DNA of 64,000 nt from Stenocarpella maydis (Eukaryota; Ascomycota; Sordariomycetes; Diaporthales; Diaporthaceae). A program made the position numbers and the translations under genes. Under the pieces are notes generated by a model. It made no database searches. It was not told the origin of the DNA and saw only the letters and a list, made by a program, of their open reading frames with translations. Shown here one piece after another: positions 36,045 through 47,437 of this stretch (positions are counted from its first letter, which is position 1; every line of letters begins with the position of its first letter). The stretch lies in assembly GCA_002270565.1 (NCBI GenBank), contig NQMI01000062.1:124001-188000 (forward strand). The letters run 5' to 3'.

Positions 36045-36552
36045 GGTGGGTGGTTGGTTGCTGATGCTTGCAGCACTCGGAACAGGGTATCTGGAAGGGG
36101 GGCAAGTCAGATATACACGTATGCTGACTCAACACCCTGTGTCTGTGGCGGTATTTTTGCTGGTGTAGAGCGAAGCTGAGAGAGAGAGGGTGTGCTCGAT
36201 GTACAAAAGTTGAGTCACGGCAGCGGCAGTGTCGAGTCGTTTCGCCTGCTGCTGTGGCTTTGGAGGGGCCCAAAATTTCACACCAGGAACGGACCGCGGG
36301 GTCGGTGGGCCAAGTTCGGCTCCAAAAGCCACAGCAGGAGAACTGACGGATGCACGACAGGGATGTCAAGGCACATACCGAGCTGCACTGGCCAAGCTTG
36401 CAGGGGCTCGAGTGGGCTGCAGACTCGCTGCTCATGCACAATATGCTCGCCTCGACTCACCTCGCCCACCACACCTTACTGACTATTAGAAAGTGTACAA
36501 TCCAGCCTGCGATCGGGATTTTGGCACTAACAATATCCACATCGCATCGACC
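36045..36552. promoter_or_regulatory. Shared divergent promoter region
   Basis: The 508 bases between the LeuRS start (minus strand) and the small mitochondrial-type gene (plus strand) must hold both promoters. No clear TATA box is visible on either side. Confidence 0.5.
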
Positions 36553-37087
36553 ATGTTTTCAACACTCGTCAGGAGGGCTGCACAGGGCGCAAAGCCCCAG
36601 TTCGGCGCAGAGTACGTCCGCAGGATGAGGGAGCTCTATCCCCCAAAGAAGGTCTGGCCGCCAGATTTCAAGAGGCTGTCGCCGCAGGAGCAGCTCAAGT
36701 TCGAGAAGAAGTTCAAGCGGAGGCTGGCCGTCAGGGCGGAAAGGCCAAGATGGGTCAAGATGATAAAGCTGGTGCAACTCTTCACTCTTACTAGTATGTT
36801 GACTTGGATTCCAAGACCAATGTAAATTTAAACTGCCAAGGCGTTGTGAGCTGACAAGATCCCAGCCGTTATTGTTTACGCTGCCCTGTTTATGGACTGG
36901 CAGCAGGAGCATCAGCCATTTGAGGGGGTGTGTATCTCCTGGTGACTCATATTCGCAGAGGACAACGACTGACACCGAGACGCAGATTCGGAGAAACTTT
37001 TGGAACTTTCTTGGGTTTGAGTATGAGCCTAAGTCTGGGGGTCCCAAACAGACGAGTACCTCTGGAAGACCACTGAGGACCAGTTGA
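36553..37087 (+). CDS. Small, probably mitochondrial, single-span membrane protein
   Basis: Three exons (36553-36793, 36866-36927, 36986-37087) give 134 residues with all junctions in frame. The N-terminus is basic and amphipathic (MFSTLVRRAAQGAKPQF), like a mitochondrial presequence, followed by a conserved-looking basic block (RMRELYPPKKVWPPDF, LSPQEQLKFEKKFKRRL). One membrane span follows (about residues 75-92, LVQLFTLTTVIVYAALFM), then MDWQQEHQPFEG and a short hydrophilic C-terminus. This arrangement is typical of small inner-membrane assembly or structural proteins, but I do not recognise the family and assign no function. Strong conservation is suggested by regular composition and small introns placed in the conserved part. 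Confidence 0.75.
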
Positions 37088-37455
37088 GGCCATTCCTGAA
37101 AACCTCGCCATCGGTTTTGCTGCATTTCTCGGCGTTTGGTTTGGGATACCCGGGGCATAGCAATCAGTTCTAGAGTCGGAGTTTAGAGCAATGGAACATC
37201 TCCTCTCGTGCCCCGAGCGCCATTCCCGGCTGTTTGTACGCCCATCATGGCCCTGCCAGTCCTGACCAGTGACAGAGATGAGCGGCCACCGAGGGCATGG
37301 CCATCTGTTATTCGCCAGCGCAGCACCCGCCAGGCACTCGTGCTACACAGCCCTCAGCGCCACGTAACTCTCTCAGAGTTGTTACGCGACAAGGCTCTAA
37401 AGGTAACCGCTTCCTGTACACGCGATGTGTATCTTCCCGGGGCTCGGTGTGCTCC
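37088..37455. other. 3' spacer between convergent genes
   Basis: Terminal spacer between the small membrane protein and AP-3 sigma. No gene seen. Confidence 0.45.
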
Positions 37456-38100
37456 TCATCTCCCCGCCCAGACAAAATTTCCGCCCATTCCGAGACCACT
37501 GCCGAGCCCCGTGCCTCTGGACTCGTTGACCGGCCGCTTGGCCACGGTCCCCTGGGCCTTGACACCCGCGACGATCCTGTCGAGGTTCGTCTCTATCACG
37601 ACCCCGCCGACGATCATCTCGGACAGGGCGGCGTGCAGGCTCTCAAAGTTGAAGATGAGGTCGAGCTCGCACACGTTCTCAAACAGCCTGTCCAGGGCCT
37701 CGACGTAGACCTGGATCAGGTCGATCAGGGCGAGGGGCGACTCGGTGGCGGTGGATATGACGATGAAGAAGAGCGTCGCGTAGTGTCGGTAGGTCACGAG
37801 CGAGGGCACGTCGTTGTGCTGCTGGTCGCCGGACGAGTGGGAGGTTCCCGAGGCGGCGAGGAGGGGAGGGAGAGGGAGGAAGTTGCAGGAGCCGGGTGGG
37901 CGGTTCGAGACGAGGGTGAAGATTTCGGAGATGAGGCGCTGTTGAATGCTTGTGTCCTGTACGGGTGTTAGCGGTGCTTGCGACGAAGGTGTATGTACTC
38001 TTCTTGGATGGTGGGGATGCGCGAGGCTTACGAGCTGCGTGTAGAACTTGGTCAGCCGTGGCTGGCCCTGCCCGTTGAATACCAGAAATGCGTTGATCAT
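37456..38100 (-). CDS. APS3: AP-3 adaptor complex sigma subunit
   Basis: Two exons, 38032-38100 and 37456-37956, give 189 residues. It starts MINAFLVFNGQGQPRLTKFYTQL, the longin-type opening of sigma adaptins, and the intron (GTAAGC...ACAG) joins TQL/DTSIQQRLISEIF. The core ends with the sigma signature VYVEALDRLFENVCELDLIFNFE and MIVGGVVIETN. Fungal AP-3 sigma proteins carry an extra loop after SNRPPGSCNFLPLP, which is seen here (about residues 50-75, low-complexity with SSGDQQHND). AP-3 sends cargo such as alkaline phosphatase and the Vam3 SNARE from the Golgi or endosome directly to the vacuole. The start is 420 bases from the divergent frataxin gene. Confidence 0.93.
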   Translation of the reverse strand: MINAFLVFNGQGQPRLTKFYTQLVSLAHPHHPRRVHTPSSQAPLTPVQDTSIQQRLISEIFTLVSNRPPGSCNFLPLPPLLAASGTSHSSGDQQHNDVPSLVTYRHYATLFFIVISTATESPLALIDLIQVYVEALDRLFENVCELDLIFNFESLHAALSEMIVGGVVIETNLDRIVAGVKAQGTVAKRPVNESRGTGLGSGLGMGGNFVWAGR

Positions 38101-38520
38101 TCTGACAGCCACGCGAGCCGAGGTGCATTCAGCGAACAGTCGGTAAGGTGCTTGAGCAATTTTGGAGGATGTGCTGTTGGATAACTCGAGTTCGGACGGC
38201 GTCACACTGGCCGATAATGGTCCCGCGATTACGTGACGTAACGGACGGAAGGCTAATAAAACGGTAGCATTTGCTTTATACCAAACGGCACAGACGCACG
38301 GACACCAAACCACGACCCCTGAAAAGCTGGGGAAAGCTCAGGTCTACTGTGAGGTGGGGCGGCGCTTGTCACACAGCTTCGAGCTCCCCCCCGAACCCAT
38401 CTCCAAACACCTCGGCGAATTGCGTTTACTGCCTCTTGCTCATCACATCGCAGCAGAATCGCCGGCCTCGCCAGCCTCTTTCTTTGAAGCCACCAATTGT
38501 CTTACTCACTCCGTTGCAAG
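38101..38520. promoter_or_regulatory. Shared AP-3 sigma/frataxin promoter region
   Basis: The 420 bases between two divergent start codons. The frataxin side is pyrimidine-rich. No defined operator is visible. Confidence 0.5.
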
Positions 38521-39244
38521 ATGGCCAGACAATCCCTCTCAAGGGCCACCGGCATCGTCAGCCGCGGCCTTCGCACCTCGACCACCCGCACAGCTCTGTT
38601 TGCGCCCCGGCGTGCTGTTGCCGCCCTTGCGACCCGAGCCCTACTGCCATCGCTCACAACACAGTCGAGGTTCGTGTCAAGCTCGTCTTCCCAGAACAGA
38701 GGAATCCTCCCAGACTCCGACAACCCCGCCCCACCCAACGTCCAGGATGATGGCGTCAAGCTCGTCCCCGCCGACCTCACAGACGCCCAGTACCACGAGA
38801 TATCCGAGTCGTACCTCGAGGTCATCTCGTCAGAGCTCGAGTCCATCGCCGAGAAGAACGAGTCCGTCGAGGTCGAGTATTCCGTACGTATTCGCTTCCC
38901 CCTTCACAGCACTGTCACGAAGGCCTCGCAGTCACAACAGTCAACATCAGGCCGGCCTTGCTGACTCCACAACCCCCCCAAACCAGTCCGGCGTCCTGAC
39001 CTTCACCTTCCCGGAGATCGGCACCTACGTGATCAACAAGCAGCCCCCGAACAAGCAGATCTGGCTGTCGAGCCCCGTGTCGGGCCCCAAGCGCTACGAC
39101 TACGTCGTCCGGGGGGAGGGCCAGAGCCAGAAGGAGGACACCGCAACAGGTGACTGGATCTACATCCGCGATGGCTCCACCCTCGGCGAGCTCTTCCTCA
39201 AGGAACTCAACATCGACCTCTCCATGCCCCTCGGCCAACGGTAG
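38521..39244 (+). CDS. YFH1: Frataxin, mitochondrial iron-sulphur assembly protein
   Basis: Two exons, 38521-38883 and 38987-39244, give 206 residues. The junction (GTACGT...ACCAG) reads [12 protein letters not shown]. The first 60 or so residues are rich in Arg, Ser and Ala ([20 protein letters not shown]), a mitochondrial presequence. The acidic first helix ([19 protein letters not shown]) that binds iron and the Nfs1-Isu complex is intact. The beta-sheet has the hallmark block [18 protein letters not shown] followed by SGPKRYDY, including the conserved Trp that contacts the scaffold protein. The C-terminus ([13 protein letters not shown]) is standard. Frataxin stimulates sulphur transfer for Fe-S cluster synthesis in the matrix. 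The first ATG gives the best presequence. The gene appears intact. Confidence 0.96.
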
Positions 39245-40424
39245 GACCCGCACCGCGAGGTAAACAGCGACGCCCATGTCAGGCACCTGCGCTGAGCTGA
39301 GGGCGGAGTTTTGAGAGCCATCAGGCGAGTGTCTTACCTTCCCTCTTATTCTTGCGCCAGGAGCACACAGCCGTGGCTGGCCTTTGAGAGGTGCGACCAG
39401 GGATGGATCATTGGGGATGACAGACGGGGGAATAGGAGCCCGCCGTACCAACGCGACAGAACCTCTTACTGTTATTTGTTTGCCAGGAAGGTCTGGCCAT
39501 TCCCTGCTTTGCATTTGGATCAAACTTTACCGCCGGCCCACTCTTCTGGTTAGGGCCTGGGCGAAGAGCAACAGCGATATTAAGGGCACTGCGTTGCGCA
39601 CTGTATTTGTTACTTTGGAAATTATTGCGTGGCACTGATGGAAACGAACCCCGTTGCGACGACAGGTGGGAAGCACGAATCGCATTGGACGTAGTATTAG
39701 GCAGAGCCCGGGGTGGTTGCTACTGCTATAGTTTCTCGCAGAGACCAGAGGCTGGGAGGGAAAGAGCAAAATCTTCACTTCTGAGAACGGCAGCCTCATT
39801 CGTGTTGCGTGTCTGCGATGAACCGGAGACTGTGCGACAGGCCAATGCTCACCACGGCTCCCACTGCTGCGGCACCACCAGACTTTCGTCGTTGCATACG
39901 CAGCATTGCGAATGCTGGCGAACAGGACGCCCCAGAGCGCCGTTGTATCATAGTACACATTAATTGTATATGTCTGCTCGCCTACCGAGCCCTACTAAAA
40001 TTCAACCTTCTTCCTCCACATGGGGGAAAAACAAAAAGCGCTCCACCCCTCTGCTCCAACCGCCAGCCGATGAGAAAATGGGCGCAGGCCTGAGCGCAAC
40101 TCAGATGAATCCCAGGGGTCAGACCTCCTCCCTCCACCACTATCACCCGGATGTGATATGCACCGAAAAAAGAAACAAGAAAAATGGGGGATGTACAAGA
40201 AATCGGCCAAGCCTCCTTCCTCCACTGTAGCATCCACTACATCGGATGTGTACTGCATTGATCAACTCCCGTCCGCACTCCCCCCTCCCCCAACAACCTG
40301 ATGGTCCTACGCCCCTATCGTGGATTTGTGACAGTCAGGCCGCCGCTGAACTCCAGGGTCCAAGACTTGTCCTGCACACTAAGAGCACGATCTGGCTTGT
40401 CCATTTCCTCGCCAAGAGTCATGA
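39245..40424. other. Intergenic spacer between convergent genes
   Basis: About 1.2 kb between the frataxin stop and the Ede1-like stop. Only short frames without domains; no tRNA recognised. Confidence 0.5.
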
Positions 40425-43400
40425 TCATGACTGAGAGGCCAGGTAATTAGCGGCCTAGAGGAACCACACGTTAGCCAGTTTTCCGATACGCAAAATCATC
40501 ACGACTAAGACATTAAAGACGCAAATCTCCAAAAAAGGCCGGCTCAACGTACCCTCTCGAGATTGTAATCATACTTCTCCAGCGCATTGAGCGCGTCCCC
40601 GCGGCTGTAGCCCATGCTTGTCAGGTTCTTCAGGATAGGGTCGTCGTGCTCGCCATCCTCCGTCAGGGCCCTGCCCGGACCGGTGGGCCTGGGGCCGGTG
40701 AGGAGCCCGTTGCTGCTGGCCTCCTTGGCAGGCTCAGCTGACGCCGCCGGGGCTGCTCCGCTGCCTGCGCTTCCCGGCGGTGGCGGGCTGGCTGGTGGCT
40801 GTGCCGGAGGTGCATCATCGAGGGATGCAAAGATGGCGTCCCAGTCGTGGTTCTCCGACTGTGCGGGGCCCTTGGTGGCACCGCCGGCCGGAGCAGCGGC
40901 GGGTGTTTGGGATGCGGTGTTGTCAATGCTCGCGAAGTCAAATGTGCTCTCGTTGCTGAACGGGGCTGTGGGGCCGTGGCTGCTGCCCGGTGGAGCTGCC
41001 GCCACCTCAGCCTTGGCCGCCGGGGGCGGGCTGTCAAAAGTAGCGCTGAAGTCGTCGAGCCCAGATCGGCTGATAGTCTGGAAGTCGTCATCGGCTGCGG
41101 ATCCCTCCTTTGCATCTTCCAGGTCGGCAAAGTCATCGTCGAGGTCGTCAAAGGTAGAGCTTTGCTTGGACATCCCTGCCGTCGTCCCATCGCTACCTGC
41201 AGCAGCCGGGGCTTCTGTGCTTGGAGTTGGCTCGGCTTCGGGAAAGCTGCCAGGCAGGGGGGCACTACCAAAGGCAGCTTTGGCCTTGCTCTGGGCAGTC
41301 TCGTCTGACCCGGCGGCTGTCGTATCCGCCTCAACGGCCTTGGCCAGGGACGGCGACGCTGCCTTGTCCGCGGCGTTGGCGGGAGGGCTTGCCGGGGCAA
41401 AGTCATCGTCAAAGCCACCCTGGTCATCCTCAGAATCTGAGGAATCGTCCTTCTCAAGTTCCGAGATTGGAGGGAATTCCGAGTCAAAAGCTGACCGGGC
41501 CTTCGGCTGCTCGGCGGCAGCGGCGTCCTCTGATGCAGACTTTGCGTTCTTGAAGCTGGCGAAAGCGCTCTCGAAGTCATCCTTGGCCTTGGCCTGGTCC
41601 ATCGCCGAGAATGGGTCCCCACCAGACCCAGCAGGAGGGTCCGACTTCGCACCATTGAAAAAGGAGCTGGGATCGGCCGGCTTCACTTCCGGTTCCTTGG
41701 CCTGGGCGGTCGAGCCCCCGGTTGCTGTTGCCTGGAGTGGCGCAGGGGCGACCGGCTCTACAGTTGGAGTTGAAACCTATCAATTGTCAGTCCGTAAGTT
41801 GGGCTGGGCCGGGGATCCAAACGGCAACAGGATGCTCGAGCTTACTTGTCGCGGCTCAGGCGGGGCAGGGGCTGGTACGGAGGCTTCACTCGCAAAGGTC
41901 GTGTTCCTGCTCACATTGGGGCTGTTTGATGTGGGCGTGGCGAACGACCCGGTGCTGGCGGCCGATGTCCCCGTGGTCTGAGGCTTGAAGGCTGGAATGG
42001 CAGGGCCAAAGACATCGTCAAAGGACTTGTCATTGTAAGTCTTGGATGCGCCAGGGCTGGCGAAGGCACCCATCATGTCCGTGCTTCCTGTCCTCCGGAA
42101 GAAAGGGTTGCTACCACTAGCATTACTAAGGGCAGGACTGGCAACTTGTGGCGGGGGATTCGGCTGTGGGCTTTGGCTAAGCTGTCTTGCCAGTTCCGAG
42201 TTCTCATTGGCAAGGTCTTCAGCCTCCGCCTTGAGCTTGTCACGCTCGCCCTCGTTCGTTGTCAACTGCTTCTTGTTGATGGCCACTAGGCCCTTCTGTT
42301 GACGAGCTTCGGACTTGAGCTTCTCAATCTGGGGCTTGAGCGAGGCAATCTCTGCGTTGACAGCGCGTATCTTCTCTTTGAGGTTGGCATTCTCCTGTTG
42401 ATCGGCTTGCAGGGCTGTCGCGACCGTCTGGTACTGAGTCTGCAAATCATGGAGGGTGCCGTCAAGGGCAAGGCTCTCTGCCTGGAGCTTCTTCGTATCG
42501 TTGCGGGAGGCGTTAAGCTTGTCCTGCAACTCGCACACCTCCTTCGCCTGGTTATCATATAGTGTGCGGAGCTGGGCAAGACGTTGCTCAAAGTTCTTCT
42601 TCTGCTGTGACGTCTGGGTGAGCTCGTTCTGCGTGGCATTGCGCTGCCCGGCCACATCCTGCATCGATTTCGAGAGAGTTGAAATTTGGTTGGAGAGATT
42701 CGCAAGCTCCATCGTCTCGTTCATATCATTGCCCTTGGCCTGGGCCTGGGGCTCGGAGTCGCCCAGGAGATCCTCGGCCACGGCAGGCTGAGGTGGTGCT
42801 GGTTGAGCACCTGACGCCGATCCTCCCGTGGCTTGGGGGTTCAAAGAGCGACCAAAGGATGAAGAAGGCACGAAGGGCTTGAAAGTTCCAGTGGCTGTCG
42901 GCGAGGCCCGGGCAGGCGATGCTGGAGCAAGAGGGCTGGCGCTACCTGCGAATGGATCATTTAATGCAGGAGCACCTGTCGATGCAGGAACCTGAGGTGC
43001 TGCGGCTGGGCCAGGCGCAGATTCCAGCCCGAAGAGGTCGTCAAGAGCAGATGCTGGCTTGGGTGGCTGCGGCGAGTGGGGAGGAGCCTGTTGCGGAGGT
43101 GGTACATCGAAAGCATTGGTAGCTGTAGAGGGCCGCGCTTGGCCTCTCATACTGGGTGGGACCAAATTCGGGGGCAGGACTTGCGGCAGGTCTCCCTGCT
43201 TCATGCGCTGTTGCCGAATCAGGTACATGGCCACGGCGAACTCATCACGGTTGAGCCGGCCCTCAGACCTGATATCTGCAAGGTCCCAGATGTTTGCAAG
43301 GGCAGCTTCTGGAAGATTGGACTGGCTCAGGAATGGCACCGCCTCCTCACCCGTGATGAACCCTTTTTTAGCCTTGTCCAAGCCGTCATAGATAACGTCG

Positions 43401-44444
43401 AAGCGCTGCTTGTCGGCCGGGGTGATGAGCCACGTATCACCGGTGGATTGGGGTGCCAGGGGAGACCTCCCATGCGCACCGGCCAATGGAGAGGCCGTCC
43501 GCATCGGGACCTGGTGCGCTGCCTGCCCACTGAGCTGGCGTGGTATAGCAGAGATGGGCGCGTGTGGACCTCCTGGGCTCTGTGGCCTTCCGGCTGTGGA
43601 GCCACGCCGTGTAGCAGCTTCGTACAGGGGTGCCGGGAGAATGCTGGGAAGAGCCCTAAGCGCCCCAGACTTCATGCTGGTCAGGAGGTGCATAGCGATG
43701 ACGAACTCGGTCTGGACCAGGGCGCCCCTCTGCTCTGTGTCGGCAAGCTGCCAGATGCGGCCCAATGTCTCGTTCGGTAGGTTGGACCTCTCGAAGATCT
43801 GCCTGGCCTGCTCTCCACCCAGCAGGTTTCCAGGCTGGAGTTGTTGGCGCTCGAAGAGACCGGCATATTGCGCGACCTTGTCTTGGGTCAGGGGAGGGAT
43901 TCGGATGGGGGCGTTGCCGGTCCCCTGGGCCGATATGGGCTGAGGAGAGCCGGTGGGAGCGGGGGCAAGCGGAGGGGGTGCGGGCGTGAAGCCGTCAAAC
44001 CGGGGGATGGGGCCGGGCTGCAGGGCGACTTGTAGTGACGGTTCGCGGCCAGCCTGGGCGTGTCCGATGAGGCGCAGGGCGATGCCGAAGCCGGCTGGGG
44101 TGAGGAAGCCACGGTTCTCCTGGTCGGCGAGCTGCCAGATCTCGCCGAGTATCCTCGAGTCCAGCCTTGTCTTCTCGAAGAACTTGACAGCGATCTCTCC
44201 GGTGACCACCCCGACACTCTCGGTGTCTGCTTGTCGGAAGAGCTGGCCGTAGACTCGCTTCTCGTCGGGACTGAGGTTCAGGTTCGGGGCACCTATGGGA
44301 ACAAGGACGAATCAGCATCAGTCTTGCCGTCTAGTCAACCGACATCACTGGCTGTCCTCGGAATCCGGCGCCCTATATAGCCACAGAAACGATTCCCGGC
44401 GTCGATGGCGACTCACCACTATCGGCGCTGCTGCTTTCGGCCAT
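40425..44444 (-). CDS. EDE1: Ede1/Eps15-like endocytic scaffold with EH and UBA domains
   Basis: Four exons (44417-44444, 41846-44292, 40553-41776, 40425-40454) give 1242 residues. Three EH domains sit in the N-terminal 400 residues, starting near 15 (LSPDEKRVYGQLFRQAD), 143 (LTQDKVAQYAGLFERQ) and 295 (ITPADKQRFDVIYDGLD). Each contains the WQLAD or WDLAD motif used for NPF-peptide binding. Pro/Ala/Gln-rich linkers follow, then a coiled coil of about 165 residues (about 530-695, starting ETMELANLSNQISTLSKSM), a long acidic low-complexity tail, and a C-terminal UBA domain (ILKNLTSMGYSRGDALNALEKYDYNLERAANYLASQS). Its last ten codons lie in a 30-base final exon, which explains why the unspliced frame seems to stop early. 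Ede1 starts clathrin-mediated endocytosis and forms condensates at the membrane. Confidence 0.95.
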
Positions 44445-45826
44445 CGTGGGATGTGTTGTGCCAGTAGCCGGGCTTCTGGTTGCAGTATGCTCTGTACTCG
44501 TGACGGTCTTTCGTCCCGAAGAAGGTCGGGCAGCCGATGGCGCCGTTTGGTCGTGGCTCGGGATACGGGGCCGTTGGTTGCGTAATTATTATTGTTTGCG
44601 CGAGTCCTCGGATGAAATTGACGGGGGAGAGATGGAGGACAGGGGGCGGGTATCAGCCAGACAGACAGCTATCAGAAAGCAGGTGCAGGCACGGAGAAAC
44701 AAGATGGGAGGATGGACTGACTAAGAGACAGGCAGGAAAAGGGAGTTGATGTTCGACAAGAGGCCGGGCGTGCAGGGAAACAAGGACGAAGTGACGAAAG
44801 TGGAGAGTCGGTTGATGAGGCTTAGAGGCTGGGAGATGACCTGCTCTAATTGATGGGGTTGCTTGGCCCCCATCCCATCCTCCGTTTTAGCATGCATCAA
44901 AACGGCCAAAACCCAAGTACGTTGGACCCTCGAAAGCTATACAGTAGATCCCACAACTCGATGCATCCATATCTGCGTTTTTTTACCTTCTTTTTCCTTT
45001 TCGTGCCCCCCCCCCCTTCTTTTTTTTTTATAACAAATCTGCCATTATTATGGCAGCACACTGTTTATTTTCTGGATTAGCCCGCCCTAGCTGGGCTGGT
45101 TGGTTACTATGTACCCAACGGTCACATCAGACTCCTTTTGCCGTCTTGTTGACCCGTCATCACCAAACTCGGTGCCGAGCTCCATCAATCTGCCCCTGAA
45201 CCTTCACACAACACTCGAGTCCATATTTCGCCAGACTCTCACTGAAGCTCTTTTCTTCACAAATTCTTTTCTTATGTTTATAATATATATATATATATGT
45301 ATGTATATATATGCGGCCTGGTCCGCCTCCTTACATGTTGCCTGGACAAGGAGAGGAAACGCATGCGACTATACCTATTTGGAACACTCATGCATACTCC
45401 TCAGCGGCAAGATAGGCATGCACAATTAATGATGTGGGTCCGTCGCAAGTCCATGAAAAGGGTCGATCCGCTCACGGCTCGTGCACCAGTGCAACAACAC
45501 CGTGTGTGACCTTGATCAGGAGTGAATTTCGGGCTTCAAAAAATGCACAGAGGTTTTCTCTTCCCTTGTTCCATTTTTATATTTGAATGTGGTATTGCCG
45601 GTCACCATTCCTCCGAGCTACAAGATGATGCCCAGCAATAATCAGGAGTGGAGGTCGCTTGCGTCGAGTTTAGAAGCCTTCACGCAATGGACAAGGTGAG
45701 TGGACTACTTCAAGCAAGGAGTGCCGATGCCTTCCTGAGCTAGAATCCCGATGTGCGAGACCTTTCCAATCACTCAGGAAGAGCCAACAGAGCAGGAAAA
45801 GACAACAAATAGTCTCATTTATGCTC
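44445..45826. other. Ede1-like promoter and spacer
   Basis: About 1.4 kb. It contains the leader of the Ede1-like gene, a poly-C/poly-T block near 45007-45030 and an (AT)n run near 45284-45310. Short frames show no domains. Confidence 0.5.
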
Positions 45827-46748
45827 TCAGTTGGACTTCTCCAGGGCTGGCCTGAAAGACCCAATATGAGTGAACCCCTCCACCTTGGGCGTGTTCAGCG
45901 GCGCCATGCCATGGTCCCCCTTCTTCAGTGCCTCCTGGTACGCCGGCCTCTCGGCCACGTCCTTCAGGTACCGCAGGATGTTGGGGTACGGGCCCAGGTC
46001 GACCATCGGGGCGAACCCCCTCATCGTGGTCAGCGAGCAGACGGACATGATGTCGGCGGCGCTCAGGTCCTCCCCGGCGAGAAACTTGTTTCCCGCGAGC
46101 CGGCCGTCCAGCAGCTTCAACGCCATCTCGTTCCTCTTGTTGGCGACCTGGACGAAGGGCGTGTCGTCCGCCATGCCCGCCAGCCGGAATAACATGACCC
46201 TCGTCATGGACGGCTGCAGCGAGGCGTTGGCGAAGTGCAGCCACTGCAGGTAGTCACCATAGTCTCTGTCGTCGGGCGTCCCTTCTATGTGTTAACTACC
46301 TGCCTGCGGGATGCCAAGGTGATACATTCGGGAGCACTTCAAAACACAAAATTTGGAATATGGGGGGGGGGGGGGCCGGCACAGTAGGGTGAGGAACTCG
46401 TGCTTACGGATGAGACGCGGAACGCCGCTTCCAGGGGCAAGGTTTCCGTGCACGGCGAGGATGTAGTCCACGATGGCGCCGGACTCCGACAGGCTCACTG
46501 GCGGCGAGACGGTTGTGTCCTTGAAATATGGGGCAGTGCCGAAGGGGTTAATATCCTTGAGTTCTTTAGGGGCGAGGCCGCTCTTGGGGTCTCTCTCGTG
46601 CACGTGCAGGGTATATGGCACTTTGAGCTCCTGGTCACTGTAAGCCGGCGCATCGGACAGCGCGAAGGACGAGATGGGTGGGCACCTCCAAGAGCCACAC
46701 GATCCTCTCGGACTGAGAAAGGTGCAGATGGTGTAGTTCCAGAGACAT
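45827..46748 (-). CDS. Glutathione S-transferase, Gtt1-like
   Basis: Three exons (46686-46748, 46408-46630, 45827-46284) give 247 residues; the first intron is only 55 bases. The N-terminal thioredoxin-like half begins MSLELHHLHLSQSERIVWLL and after splicing reads LLE/ELKVPYTLHV. It is followed by ELKDINPFGTAPYF (the conserved cis-Pro region) and SLSESGAIVDYIL (glutathione-binding ESxAI motif). The all-helical C-terminal half contains YLQWLHFANASLQPSM and FLAGEDLSAADIM, the N-capping/hydrophobic staple motif of GSTs. Spacing and the ELK..NPxGxxP pattern resemble yeast Gtt1, a membrane-associated stress GST. The substrate is unknown; detoxification or peroxide defence is the family role. The second intron contains a run of 14 Gs. 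Confidence 0.9.
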
Positions 46749-47437
46749 AGTGGCGGGTTTTTGGAGCCTCCGTGGCTATTTTCTGGTCTGTTTCCTTGTG
46801 ATGGAATGGTGTTTGGGGTTCGACCGTTGAAAAAAGGCTGATGGTTGAGAGCATGAAAGCTTAATGTGGGCAGGGCGAATGGCCAAAGAAAAGTGGAAAC
46901 GCCGTGCGCCGTCCTGCGTGCTTCGTTCCGAACCTCCCGTTCGTGGCGTGGCAGATGCATCCGGCCGAGCTCAGGCCACCCATAGCATGCATGCAAGCCA
47001 ACCCTCACGCAATGGCCAGTGAGCCGTGACGTGAGTTACCCACGGCTCTGGAGGGTTTGTTGGGAGGGGGAGGGCCAATCTCACCAGATGACTGCCAGAG
47101 AAACCCGTCAACCTCAGTTTTGGTCACGGGCTGAACAGTCGAAGTCGTCATCCTCTGGCCATGCGGTCCCCTTGCTCCCAATCTAAGCACTTGGTACACG
47201 CAGATTTGGGAATTGGACCATTTCCACGGAGCGGCATTATATCGACACCAACTTTCCTTTCGGCGGCAAGTTTCCGCTGGTGTCCACGACCAGGCTTCCT
47301 CTGCTGCTTCCGGCGAAGGGCAACTTAGCACACGATCGGATGACAGGGACCGGCAATATACACGATGAGTCGGCCATAGCCGGTTGTCTATTATTATATA
47401 CTCATAGACTGCATCTATATATGATGTCCCATGCCAC
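46749..47437. other. GST promoter and spacer
   Basis: About 690 bases between two co-oriented minus-strand genes. It holds the GST promoter and the 3' end of the UNC93-like gene. No additional gene. Confidence 0.5.

Noticed and set aside
47005..47331. Minus-strand frame upstream of the GST that could be its first exon
   Set aside because: The GST already has a complete thioredoxin-fold start (MSLELHHLHL) from 46748; the upstream frame adds no family sequence.
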